Origin: Brevipalpus yothersi
Lineage: Eukaryota; Arthropoda; Arachnida; Trombidiformes; Tenuipalpidae
DNA length: 64,000 bases
Reading direction: 5' to 3'
Assembly: GCA_003956705.1 (NCBI GenBank)
Contig: QZCP01000457.1
Location: 183,395-247,394 of the forward strand
A program made the translations under genes and the position numbers. The notes under the pieces are model-generated. The model worked only from the letters and a program-made list of their open reading frames with translations. It did not search any database and was not told where the DNA came from. Of the stretch, positions 51,286 to 64,000 are shown one piece after another (the first letter of the stretch is position 1; every line of letters begins with the position of its first letter).

Positions 51286-53378
51286 GGTTGATCGAATATG
51301 AATTCCAATGAACTGCTAATTTACGACAAACATTTTGCTTAAAACATTTTCAGAATTTTCTCCATCAATCGGGATTGAACAGTTAAAATAACACGGCTTT
51401 TTGATAGCTATTAATGGATGATCCAAGAAGATTTCAATATCTTTAGCTATGAATACTTTGTCACTCTAGTTGAAATAAAATTGAGCGTGAGGACGTATTT
51501 TGACAATAATATCTCATTATTGAATAGACACGCAAAGTTTTCGAGAAATAATATCGAGCAGCTAATAGCTGCTAAATTCGATTTATTGCGCAATCGAGAT
51601 TATAATCTCTAGCTTCTTGGATTGATGAAGCAGAGGCAATCAAGAGAACTCAGTCTCAGGAGTTATAACTGTTCAAGTTTGATTTTAGTGGAGCGAATGA
51701 TTAAATTTACTCATCTGAAGTTCAAATAAGATGAAAAATTTCAGCCTTGGTATATTTTTAATTCATTTTGTAAGCCTGGACTCACAAGCAATATTTATAT
51801 AATCAGAAATAGTGATCAAGCAAAGATTCTCCGAGATTTCTTGTAATTTCTACCTAAAACACCAAAATATATCCGAAAAAATAAGGAAAGAGTTTTGGAG
51901 TCTGTGAATGAATTCTGATCATGGCCGTGAGTCTATCGATTAGCTTAGAAATTGACCAAATTTCTCACAAAATATATCAGGAAAAAATCATATTCTCTTC
52001 CAAATTAGTTCAGTTGTTCCGTGTATACTCAGATATTCACACCAGAACATTCATGATTAAAAATTGAAAAATGTTTGTTCCGAAGTAGGACCTTCGAGCG
52101 TGAGCTTATGTCTTGTAGTTGTCTTATGAGTTAGAACCTTTCAGTACAAAATTATTTTTCAATAAAAAAGAGTATGAAATGAATGAATCTACTAAATTAA
52201 CCCAATAAATTTCTCATAATTACAATTTCGATAAAGAAGGAAACAGAGAAATGATTGTAATTTGTAAGATGAATTGAATGGTTGGGTTTCATTTAGATTA
52301 TTTTCAATTTCTTTTTTCCCAATATAAAGTTCGGTTAAAGTTAGAAATTGTTCAACCAGAGGAATTAAGGCACGGATATCACTCTATTTTACAAAGCAAC
52401 TTAATGCTAAAGAGACTTGAGTCAATTGTAAATAGGAATGGGGCAGATTTACAGCTCAAAGAAGGTAGATGAATAGAAAAATTTTTGACAGAGTATCCAA
52501 AGTGTCTAGAGGAAATTTTGTGCCATGTCGAAACATTTTCGGGTTCTCCACTAGGCTCAGGGAATTCAGCTGAGCTCAGAATGTATTTTCAGAGAATTGA
52601 GCGTTCTGAGAAATTCCTGAGATGATCTCCACAATACTGGAAGCTTTGTTCAATCATTCTATTCCGTGCACAGGGGCTCCTCTGATCCATGTAAGCATCA
52701 CCAATGCCAAGCCTGTGACGAAAATCGGTTTTCAATATTCAACTAGGCATGACACTCATGGAGAGAATCTGCATTTAGTCAATCGATTACTATGTCTCTG
52801 ACAGCAATCAAGCAGAATCACTTTGAATTGTTCGATAAATCTTCAATTGGAGTGATTTCGATATTTGTTCGCACCATCAAATAGGCTCTCCATTTTAAAA
52901 TGGGCTAGAATTAACTTTTTTAATTCCTTATCTTATCCTTATCACATGGAATGAACTTTTCTAGACGTGATTTTTTATGAGGAGTTCAAAAGTGATTTTA
53001 TTTATTCTGATAACTACGCCCATTCTTGTACGCATCCTGGAAAACCTACTTTTTTGTCTTCATGGCCCCTTATCTATGCTCATCAGTTTTCAAACCTTTT
53101 TGAAACACCGGATAGTGAAGATTTATACATTTTTTCTTTAAGAAACCGAAAAAATTATCGGAATATATCAATCCATCCGAAAGTTATCGAAGTTTGAAAT
53201 TGATCATATTAATCTTGAATACCCTGTAAAAGAAATCCGAATTTCATCCAGAAGACTGATAGTATCAGAAAAGGTTTATTAGAGCGCCACTTCAATAGGC
53301 AGAGGAGATTTAAAGAAAAGTTCTACAGAAAAGAAAAATCTTTAAATCAAGAAGATGCCGGGAAAATTGCAGAGTCTA
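51286..53378. other. 5' flank of GR L and spacer
   Basis: 51286-52410 is duplicated at 58676-59820. Beyond 52410 the sequence is single-copy here, except for the dispersed tail at about 53100-53235 (GAAATTGATCATATTAAT, then CTTGAATACCCTGTAAAAG). No gene; the small ORFs are not conserved in the duplicate. Confidence 0.55.
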
Positions 53379-54636
53379 CAGGTGGGAGCTAAATGGTATG
53401 TGGCAAAATTGATTTTGATTGACGCGCTTGATAAATGAGCGAGAACATAGCAGCCTATCAGAAATTATAAACAAACTTATGAAAATTATTTTGATGAAAG
53501 TTAATTTCGATTAACCGATTATGGGTGCCAAAAAATAAGTGACCAGCAATTAGGTGTGATTAAGTATTTTATCGAAAGAGGGTGGTCCTCATCGATGATA
53601 CAGAAGGAAATGAAGAAACAAAACGTAGTGATAAGCTGTCGGACGATTGATAGAGGGAGGCAGAATACTTTTCGAGTGAATCCAGCCGAAAGCAACAAAA
53701 AAAATTCAGGTCCTCGCTCATCGCTCAGCAAGCGCGAATTAACATGGCTCAGGAAAGAGCTTGAAAAATCCAATCCGATGGCACAGGCAGTTCTTGGCGC
53801 TCGTCTCAACATCTCTCCAAGACAAGTGAGGAGATACGAGAAGAAATTTGGCCCCAAAACGGTCGTGAAACCGAAAGGCCATACGATTTTGGAGGCATGC
53901 CAAGAAAAGCGATATCGACGATCGTGGCCTATGTACCTGCGCTTGTGCGGTGATAGTTACGAAAAATATGTGACCAGCGATGAGGCCTGGTTCTATCTGA
54001 AAGAATGTAATGGTTAAACCAGGATCCAATACATTACTCGAGAGAAAAAAAGATCTAAGGCAGAGCGCTATGAAAAGACGCATCAATCAAAGGGTTTCAT
54101 GGTATTGGCTGCAATATCCTGTCGTTGGAAGGCCACTTTGCGTTTCATCGACCCAAAAAGTAAAGTAACTGCGGCCTACTACATCAGGGAAGTCCTACAG
54201 CCCTCCATTAAATATGATCTACCAAAACTTTATTCTGATGGTGAAAGTGTATTCCACCAAGACTCAGCCCCAGCTCATGCCGCTAAAGTGACCGTGGACT
54301 ATCTGAATTCGAAAAATATCAAGTTCATAACCAAAGATCAATGGATGCCTAATAGTTCAGATGCAGCTATCTGCGATTTTTTTCTCTGGGGCTATCTCAA
54401 ATCAAAATTGAGTCGAAAAAAGATAACCACTCTTTGAGCCCTCAGAAATGCAATTCGAACAGAGTTCAGAAAAGTCCCACAAGAATTCATAGATCGAGCG
54501 ATGAGAGCGTGGCCTAAGCGGTGTCGGAAAATTTACTATGCGAAAGGAAAAAACTTCGAAGTTTGAGTAAAATTTGAGCTGTTCTTTCTCATTCATATCA
54601 TTTTCAATTCGCGACATATTATTTAGCCCCAGCCTG
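53379..54636 (+). mobile_element. Mariner-family DNA transposon, 1,258 bp
   Basis: Flanked by TA on both sides (53377-53378 and 54637-54638). Inverted termini of about 33 bp: left CAGGTGGGAGCTAAATGGTA; the right end inverted reads CAGGCTGGGGCTAAATAATA. It contains one transposase gene with lesions. Length, TA target and terminal repeats fit the mariner/Tc1 group. Confidence 0.9.
53505..54566 (+). pseudogene. Mariner transposase, DD37D-like, inactivated
   Basis: About 340 codons in one frame. A helix-turn-helix region (KYFIERGWSSSMIQKEMKKQ) is followed by catalytic motifs TSDEAWFYL, FHQDSAPAHAAK and SSDAAICDFFLWGYLK. The second and third aspartates are separated by 37 residues, as in the maT (DD37D) group. 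Lesions: TAA at 54015-54017 and TGA at 54435-54437 in frame, and the natural start (ATG at 53521, MGAKK then stop) is one base out of frame with the body at an A-run. The original frame ends at 54566. Non-autonomous now. Confidence 0.88.
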
Positions 54637-55941
54637 TAGGAATCCGCCGCTGGATCTTCTATACTATTCTCGCGGAAATGCTGGAAGTTTTGGTGGAGTC
54701 GAAGAACTGTGGGGAGAGGGGAAGAAAAACCAACCTAATTTGAGAATATAGGATGTTAAAAAATGGTTCACTTATACTCATTGAATGCATAAAAAATCTA
54801 AAAAAATAAGATATCTGCACTATCTCATCAGTTTCTCAATGTAACGATATTGTAACGATATTTTTGAAAAAATTCAAAATTTGGAAAAATCAATGAAAAA
54901 AATATAGAATCATATTGCATAGGGATAAAACAGTTATAACTCGAACTTCTTTGGTGATTATTTCAGTTTTCGGAAAAGCCTCCCAGAGTTGTTCCACATT
55001 CCCTCCTTCCAGAATGAAAATTTAATAAAATTCGTAAAATTCGGAAATTATATTCTAATTCATGTATTTGTTCACTCTCGATATCATTCAACTAAAAAAA
55101 TATGTCCTAAGCCATGAGTGCTATCAAAAACACGAGGCGTGTTAGTATGGGATGTGCTAGTATGAGCTACTGCCAGTGAGCTGATTCACTATGGAGAACG
55201 CGTAGCCTGGTGGGTTAGAATGAGATAAGCTAGTATAGGGTGTTTCAGTATGTGTATTTTAACACCACTCTGATGGTCTACTCTCAATGCCTCCAATAAA
55301 ATCGATCAAATTCTACACAAACTAGTGACTGCTAATCGTAAACTATTGGAATCGATTTCATACTCTTTGAATTACTCTCTCAATTGAGGCAAGTATAATA
55401 TTAGAGCGTAATTCTTTCGAAACTTCTATTCCCTACTGAACACGCATCAGCTCTGAGAAATGATTCCAATATTTTCTTCCGATCAACTTTAATCTCAGAT
55501 TCATGATTGAAGGTACCGACCAGGCCATCATTGAAAAATTGATCGAATTAGCGCGTGATTAGGATCGATTTCAGAGCCTTGTTACGGCTTTCTAAGTTGA
55601 GATCAGGCGGAATATCAATGTGTTTTGAGCTATAACCTTTAATCAACAAACTGGCACGCTTTGCTACCGATAAAATTTCACCAATATTTCGTCTCATATG
55701 ATCATGTGATTGTCACTATCAATCGAATTTCGTATCTGTTAAAGAGAAAGAGAGAGAGAGAAAGAGAGAAAGAGAGAACTGAAAAAAATCTCACAACTGT
55801 TGAATAGTTACTGCTCAGAGAAAAAAGTCATACAGAATCTCAGATAATCCGAAGAATACATGTATCTCTATTGCAATTCAACGTTTGAAATTACCTTTTC
55901 GCTCACCATTATAAGTATTCAATGCTTTATCAGAGCGCTTT
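54637..55941. other. Spacer; left end of second duplicated block
   Basis: From about 55270 it is homologous to 47030-47594. GA-rich microsatellite at 55743-55777. Between 55150 and 55260 are short repeats of TAGTATGGG/TGCTAGTATG. No gene. Confidence 0.55.
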
Positions 55942-57274
55942 TCATTGAACGGTAAGCTGAGCCATCATGGAATTACTAGCCATTTCAAGCAGAGTCTAGG
56001 AAAAAAGAATTCATTGAATTAAGCTTTGAATAGGTAACTTGATGGTTGTCGGTGGACAAAAAATGTAAATCAGGTAGAGAGTGAGAATGCCTTACGATTA
56101 GCAAGCCATAATTCAAAAGAGGAGCCATATCGAACACTGTGAAAGCACCTCGGGGACTGTTCCCATAGGTTTGATTCTGAATTTTCAATTCAATTTGAAC
56201 CGTTGTTTTAGATAACGAAGAACGGAGCAACTCTTTCTCCAATCTGGTCAACTGAAAAATAATAAATTTATGGATTCAAAACTCTATCAAAATGATTGAT
56301 GTCACAACACTCCATACCTTTCGGAAATTTTTGTCTCCCAAGAGAAAGAATGGAGTGAAAAATGGCAGCAGAAACAGCATACCTAGTATAAAAACTGATT
56401 TGGCTCCTCCATCAAGTCTAGGAGTTATCGCAAGTTCCCAGCCAATTCCTACTATAGAGGATAGAATAGATATTCCAATCAAATTTTTCCAATAGTCATT
56501 ACAATCAGTCATAAAATTCAATAAAGAATTATATTCGTTGAGGGCACTCAATTCATCAACATCGGGTCCTCGGAATGACCCTGATTTTATCCTTCGTCCC
56601 CTCAAATCTGATGATAAGCCATCCAGACACATCCCAATGTAAATGAACACAATAGTGGCCATCACTGGGACAACAAGAACTTGTGTTATATAGAAGAATA
56701 CTGAAAAAAATCCCAGAATGCACCAAAATAAGTCAATTGTAAAAACGTATTCAATGTCATTGTAAATTAAATGCGTAACGAATGTCCACAGTTCGAAATA
56801 GGAAGTCATAGCAAGGAATGCAAAGTGGCAAATCCTGAAATTTTTTGCACACCAGATTCTTATTTTTTCACTGACATTCCTTCGTTTCTCGGATGTATGT
56901 CTGATGCTGAATGTTGAATCAAAAATGCTGATCCATCTCATTTTTCGTTGATCACTCTGGTAATTAATCATCAATTGTTTTTGAAAAACTGCACTTGCTC
57001 CCAGTCCAGCTTGGAGCATACAAAGGAAGAAGTTTTCTTTAAGGTAGTACGAAAATTGGTTACTTAGAGCTATGTTGATAATTTTATTCTCGGAAAATAG
57101 AACAATTGAATATCTTACACAAGTGATAGTTATCATAATCAAGGGAATATAATTGAAATTTTTGTAGAATGCAGAGGATTGAACATTTTTGCCAATATCA
57201 GTCTGTATGGGCATCCCCCATATTTTCAAATATTTGTCAATTATCTCGAGGTTTGATGATTTTTCATCCTCCAT
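55942..57274 (-). CDS. Gustatory receptor-like gene (copy M), intact
   Basis: Minus-strand exons are 57274-56318, 56251-56096 and 55995-55942, phase-0 introns (GTATGG, GTAAGG), giving 388 aa. Duplicate of copy K: MEDEKSSNLEIIDKYLKIWG, the loop EYNSLLNFMTDCNDYWKNLI, exon 2 PRGAFTVFDMAPLLNYGLLI, exon 3 TLLEMASNSMMAQLTVQ. The cysteine of the usual MACxSMM motif is serine here. No lesions. Confidence 0.77.
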
Positions 57275-58292
57275 TGTTGGTGTAGAAGATGAATAATTGA
57301 AACATTCAGATTAAGGTAATCAGGTGCAGTCATAGATCCTTGAAGAATGACATCTCCATCAATAATTTTCCCAATCAATTTTCTTCTTCTAATGAGAAGA
57401 GCCTGAGAATATTCGTCAGCATAATCTATACTCAATATATCGAATAGAATGGATTGAATTTGTCAAAAAATAACGTGACTGTTTCACTCAAACGTTTGAA
57501 ATTGATTTCAGAGCCTCTTAGTGACTCTCCATAAACCAAAATCAAGTACTTCGTTGATATACTCCACCAATAATCCTTCAATTATCGAAAGCGGATGTGT
57601 CTTATTTTGCAAAATGTTATAAATCAATATTTTGTCTCGATCAACTCGATGATCGTATTGTCATAGTAATTAACTAAATTATCGTCAAAAATATGATAGA
57701 GCTAATAAAGTATTTGGTGATCAGTAATGATTGCACTGAATAAATAATCAATTACATCAACAATGAGATTGAGATATGGTACAAATCGAAATAATAGAAA
57801 ATTATTCTGTTTGAAGATTATTTACTCTCAATTTTAGGAAAAAAGTCATTGCGTATATCTTTATCACCTTGAACGACCTTCAAGGAGCTAATCAAAAGTC
57901 AAAGTACAATGAAAATTCACACATATATCTATCAGAATGAGTCAGATTGAAAAAATCTGTAACAACCATAGTATAAATTTGAAAAATTCCATATCATTCT
58001 GAATAACTCAAAAAATTTATTTCTATTTCTAGCTTGCATCCGATTAGAATTTTCATTGGTTTGATTGTAAGGAAGCTTCTGGAATAATCTGGCTTCAATA
58101 CCGAGCTTGGGCCATATCTTTCCTGAACTTCTCGATGAGTGAATACGAGATGAAATCGACTTATATTTCGAAAAATTGAATGCATATGGGCTCAATCGAA
58201 GCATCAACCAAAATATGAATGCTCCAAGTTGAGAATTGATGTACCCAACAAGATTTTTTCACACGATTTAGCGAACATCTTTATTGTAATGT
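57275..58292. other. Spacer between GR M and GR N
   Basis: Duplicate of 48948-49990. No supported gene. Confidence 0.55.
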
Positions 58293-58675
58293 TTATTGTA
58301 ATGCAAGTTGAATCATCATGGAGCCACAAGCTATTTCCAATAGAGTCTGTGGTAAAAAAATGTATGCAATGAATTTCCAAATTCTTCAGCTAATTAGGGT
58401 ATCATGAAAACTTACGATCATCAAACCATAACTCAACAGAGGTGCTGTATCGAATACAGTGAAAGAGCCTCTGTGATCGAGTCCATATGTTTGATCTTGT
58501 ATTTTGATTACAACTTGAGATGGTATATTAGCCGAAGCGAGAGAAAACACCGTTTTTCTCAAATTGGTCACCTGTAAGAAATAGATCTAATATTCTTTCG
58601 ACAATCAGTATGGATTGGCATTCCCCATTTGTGTAGATATTTGTCAATCAACAATAGATCAGAGGATTCGTTCAT
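58293..58675 (-). pseudogene. GR copy N with most of exon 1 deleted
   Basis: Exon 3 (58346-58293, TLLEIACGSMMIQLALQ) and exon 2 (58571-58416, DHRGSFTVFDTAPLLSYGLM) are intact and nearly identical to those of copy L. The intron between exons 1 and 2 is cut after GTAAGAAATAG (read on the plus strand at 58573-58584) and joins directly to codon about 30 of exon 1. The ATG at 58675 and the first 30 codons remain. The deletion removes about 290 codons and the splice donor. The junction shows at most 1 base of microhomology. Confidence 0.87.
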
Positions 58676-60906
58676 GGTTGATCGAATATGAATTCCAATG
58701 CACTGCCAATTGACTATGAACATTTTACTAAAAACATCCTCAAAATTTCTTCCATCAATCGGGAATGAACAGTTAAAATAACACGGCTATTTGATAGCTA
58801 ATGGGTGATCCAAGTCGATTTCAATATCTTTAGTTAGGAATACTTTGCCACTCTAGTTGAAATGAACCCGAATGTGAGGTCATATTTTGACAATAATATC
58901 TCATTATTGAATAGACACGCAAAGTTTTCGAGAAATAATATCGAGCAGCTAATAGCTGCTAAATTCGATTTATTGCGCAATCGAGATCATAATCTCTAAC
59001 TTCTTGGATTGATGAAGCAGAGGCAATCAAGAAAACTCAATCTCAGAAGTTATAACTGTTCAAGTTTGATTTTAGTGGAGCGAATGATTAAATTTACTCA
59101 TCTGAAGTTCAAATAAGATGAAAAATTTCAGCCTTGGTATATTTTTAATTCATTTTGTAAGCCTGGACTCACAAGCAATATTTATATAATCAGAAATAGT
59201 GATCGAGCAAAGATTCTCCGAGATCTCTTGTAATTTCTACCTGAAACACTGAAATATATCCGAAAAAAGGAGAAAAGTTTTGGAGTCTATGAATAAGTTC
59301 TAATCATGGCCGTGAGTCTCTTGACTAGCTTAAAAATTGAGTTTGAACCAGATTTTTCACAGAATATATCAGAAAAAAATCATATTTTCTTCCAAATTAG
59401 TTCATTTGTTTCGTGTTTACTCAGATATTTACACCAGAACATTCATGATTGAAGAGTGAAAAATGTTTGTTCCGAAGTAGAACCTTCAAGTGTGAGCTTA
59501 TGTCTTGTAGTTGTCTTATGAGTTAGAAACTTGCAGTCCAGAATTATTTTTCAATAAAAAAGAGTATGAAATGAATGAATATACTAAATTAACCCAATAA
59601 ATTTTTCATAATTACGGTTGCGATGGAGAAGGAAACAGAGAAATGATATTGAAATATTGAATATATTGAAAATATTTGTAAGATCAATTGAATGGTTGAG
59701 TCTCATTTAGATTATTTTTAACTTTTTTTTTCTTAATATGAAAGATCGAATTAGGTTAGAAATTGTTCAACCAGAGGAACTGAGCCACAGATACTACACT
59801 TTTCACAAAGTAACTCAATGGTCCTAGTAAATCTAAGCAAAATTTTTGAATATTTGATTAATTGATAACTTCGAATACTTAAATCATCGGAATAAAATGC
59901 TCACAACTGTCATGTGAGTGATATTTCTTTTTTCAATTAATTATAAATTTGGCCCATTAGGTAGCAATATGGTCATCGATATTATTCGATCATCAAGGTT
60001 CTGGGAGCAAATATACTGCAATTTTTTTCTTCAGGAGCTAGCATGTACACTGTTGATGAATTTATCTCAGAAATATATTCAAATTGGCAAAGTCCGAACG
60101 TTTTTGGACTGTTTTTACGTTTTTTACATCATTAGGCTCCCATATTTCGTAAGATTAAATTAGTATTCATGTAAGGCCAATGCTGGTGATTAAAAATTGA
60201 AAATTTCCCACAAAAATTGCCAAAAATATCTTTATTAGATTTAAAAATGAGTCATCAAAGAGAAGCTGTAGCAATCTTTTAACGATCAGCATGGGTGATA
60301 TGAACATTGCAATCAGAGCTCTTATATACAGGAAAAAATTTTTGTGTTCATCAAGATTATCAAGGTAACTCTAAATCATCGCCGCTTGTTGGCCTCCGAG
60401 ATGGAGCAATACACTATAATAACGATGATCAGGCATGAAATAAGTGGGTGGAAGATATACCCATTCACTTGGGTGATAGTAGAGGAAGAGAGAGAGGGGC
60501 CATCATAGAATCATCCTGGGACGGGGCGAAATGGCTTGGAGGTGGTCGAATGAGGAGGAGAGAGAAAATGTGATCGAGATCATGAAGCGGAGAGAGAGAA
60601 AGATGAGAAGAAATGAGAGAGGATCCAAATGATTATACATGTCAGAACGTGGATGCTCTTTCTCTCAGGTGGGTGAGTGAGGTCTCAATCATGGACTGAA
60701 TTGTAAGAAAGATAAGAAGGAATAAGATTTCTCGATGGGGCTTCTCTCTCTCCCTTAGCATTAACTTCTCTCCCTCTCTCTCTCTCTTGGATGAGATTTT
60801 TTTCTTCTTCTTCTCAATCATCAGAGGGTGCAACTAACTGATGCCTTGGTGGTGGTCCTCTTCGTTCAAAACTTGCTCATCACCACCACAGCCATCGATG
60901 GCCACT

Positions 60907-60941
<35 letters not shown>

Positions 60942-60985
60942 TGTTTCAGCTGTAAACCAGAATTTGATTCACTGATCATCTCTAG
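58676..60985. other. 5' flank of GR N and spacer
   Basis: Up to about 59820 it is a duplicate of 51286-52410. Beyond that, no gene was recognised; a GA-rich stretch begins near 60480 and a (GA)n tract is at 60909-60938. Confidence 0.5.
60909..60938 (+). repeat. (GA)n microsatellite
   Basis: About 15 GA units, 50 bases from the 3' end of the zinc-finger gene. Confidence 0.9.
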
Positions 60986-62322
60986 TCATGGCCCATCTTC
61001 ATCGCCATTCACGGCTGCTAGCCTCAAGCTTTTCTCCTTCCTTTGGCTGCTGATGCCTTCTTTTTCTTCATCTCCTTGATTAACATTCACACAGGTAACA
61101 TCTTCATCATCAATTGGTCTCTCATCTTTTTCCATCACTTCGTCCTCTTCTTCTTCTTCTTCTGCCTCTTCCTCTCCGCCATCCTCCGCTGAAACATCTT
61201 CTTTATCACTCTCAACATGGTCCATGTGAGATGCCCATCGGTCCTCCGAATCCATCTGACTGGCTGAATCTCGGTGGTCTCCAGTAAATATTTCATGTGG
61301 AATAAGACATGATGATACTGATGATGGTGATATTTCGTGTTGCCTCAATTCGTGGTTATATCGTTCCGATTGGAACCAAAATCGCATATCACATCGACCA
61401 CATCGGTGAATGGGCTGTTTATCATGGCCAATGTTGACAGGTGGTTGGCCGGTAGTAGAGTAATAATCGATGAGATGTAAATGTTTCCAGTGGGCAAAAA
61501 ATTTTGATCTATCAGAAAATATTTCCACACATACTGGGCACTTGATTTCTTTTTTTCGATTCGATGGAAATTCATGAACATCCATCAGATGACATGTCAG
61601 TTGGGCCAAATTTTTGTGATCACTTTGACATAGTGCACACGTATACTGGTCCATCTTGGATGGTTGATAAGTTTCGAAAATATTCGTTCCACAATCTGGA
61701 AAATTCAGAGAGTAAAATCAATAATTCTTATTCTTCTTAACTTTTATTCCAATTGTCAACAATATTCTGTATTTTTTAAACAAATTTTTCGGGCGACTTT
61801 ACCTTTACTTGAAGGTATTTCAAATTTTTCTGATGGACCAGCTGATCCTTGTGGGGATTTCTTGCCATCATCACCATTACAATGGAATTGACCATGGATG
61901 ATTACATTGTCCAAGCTGTTCAAACTTAACTTACACACTACACAGGTTACTGGCCATCGGATAAGTTCACCAATCGGATCATATAAAGATGTTGATCTTT
62001 TTTCCTTATCCACTACTGAAGGAGAAGAAGAATCGACCATGGTTAATGATACTGAATCATGTCCAATAGGCAATACTGTCTGTTTCTGCTGCTTACAGGT
62101 GACCAAAGGCGATTTATTTGATGATGGTGGACAATTGGATGGACTTATATTGTGTTTGATCATGTGAGTGATGAAATCGGCCTCTGTGGACACACTTGAT
62201 CGACAATGGACACAATCCGATGCGCCTCGGGCAAACATACAGTGTCGATTCAGTTTATGTTGAGCCAAATCTGTGGCCGATATGCATGTCTCATCGCAAA
62301 TATTACACTTTGTTGGGATCAT
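60986..62322 (-). CDS. C2H2 zinc-finger protein, two exons, six fingers
   Basis: Minus-strand exons are 62322-61803 and 61695-60986, with a 107-base phase-1 intron (GTAAAG...TTTTCCAG); the joined frame is open, 409 aa. Probable nuclear DNA-binding regulator. Fingers start at CNICDETC, CVHCRSS, CVVCKLS (exon 1) and CALCQSD, CPVCVEIF, CGRCDMRF (exon 2), each followed by two histidines about 12 and 16-17 residues later. The C-terminal third is acidic (EDGGEEEAEEEEEEDEV) and may act as a transcriptional or histone-interaction tail. Fingers 1-3 are widely separated by Ser/Pro linkers. The ATG at 62322 immediately precedes the first finger; an upstream exon cannot be excluded. Confidence 0.82.

Positions 62323-64000
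<1,678 letters not shown>

Larger units (their letters stand above)
47030..52410. repeat. Segmental duplication, copy 1 (GR K + GR L)
   Basis: It matches 55270-59820 in order and orientation: spacer, GR K/M, spacer, GR L/N, long 5' flank to the region TTCAACCAGAGGAA. Copy 2 is shorter mainly because of the exon-1 deletion in GR N. Confidence 0.8.
55270..59820. repeat. Segmental duplication, copy 2 (GR M + GR N)
   Basis: Second copy of 47030-52410. Divergence is moderate in spacers and low in GR exons 2 and 3. Confidence 0.8.

Noticed and set aside
51418..51612. 64-codon plus-strand ORF upstream of GR L
   Set aside because: The duplicate at about 58805-59000 carries disrupting changes, so the frame is not maintained.
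61664..62167. Plus-strand ORFs opposite the zinc-finger gene
   Set aside because: The minus strand has six C2H2 fingers and a valid intron; the plus-strand frames are antisense shadows.

Overview
The window looks like nuclear DNA of an arthropod, most likely a mite of the spider-mite type. This rests on AT-rich sequence, short spliceosomal introns with GT/AG borders, TTAGG-type repeat tracts, a tandem family of divergent insect-style gustatory receptor (GR) genes, a mariner element, a Maverick/Polinton and a C2H2 zinc-finger gene. The species assignment is inference.

Region 1 (1-16,465) and region 3 (31,062-35,600) hold a plus-strand GR cluster with one minus-strand member. Each gene has the same layout: one long exon (about 320 codons), then a 156-nt exon and a 54-57-nt exon, all joined by phase-0 introns. 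Copies at 7,208-8,553 (-), 9,554-10,919 and 11,941-13,311 are intact. The copy at 1-1,168 is cut by the window edge. The copy at 2,621-3,990 has a frameshift, 11,391-11,565 is a stub, and 33,443-34,776 has lost the family start codon. A block of about 5 kb (1-5,160) is repeated at 16,109-35,590.

Region 2 (16,466-31,055) is a complete 14.6-kb Maverick/Polinton inserted inside the first exon of a GR gene. It has 263/264-bp terminal inverted repeats and a perfect 6-bp target duplication (GTCAGT). It encodes a packaging ATPase, a DDE integrase with chromodomain, probable minor and major capsid proteins, an adenain-like cysteine protease, a protein-primed type B DNA polymerase and several small accessory proteins. 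Two products are unexpected: a 191-aa protein that reads as a complete two-repeat TATA-binding-protein fold, and a 59-aa zinc-ribbon-like protein. Canonical TATA boxes lie upstream of many of its genes, including a divergent pair in the middle of the element. This suggests that the element carries part of its own promoter-recognition machinery. A 113-bp tandem array sharing a motif with the termini lies upstream of the polymerase gene.

Region 4 (35,600-45,500) is gene-poor and full of decayed repeats: an approximately 5.4-kb old element with GATAAG-rich direct terminal repeats, a hairpin, and one of two copies of a nonautonomous inverted-repeat element that carries TTAGG tracts (the other is at 13,694-15,007).

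Region 5 (45,500-59,820) is a minus-strand GR cluster. It contains a roughly 5-kb segmental duplication (47.03-52.4 kb and 55.27-59.8 kb), three intact GRs, one frameshifted GR and one GR with most of exon 1 deleted. A 1,258-bp mariner-family element with TA target duplication and a broken transposase lies between the duplicated blocks.

Region 6 (60,986-62,322, minus) is a two-exon six-finger C2H2 gene, flanked by long GA/CT microsatellites that continue to the window end.
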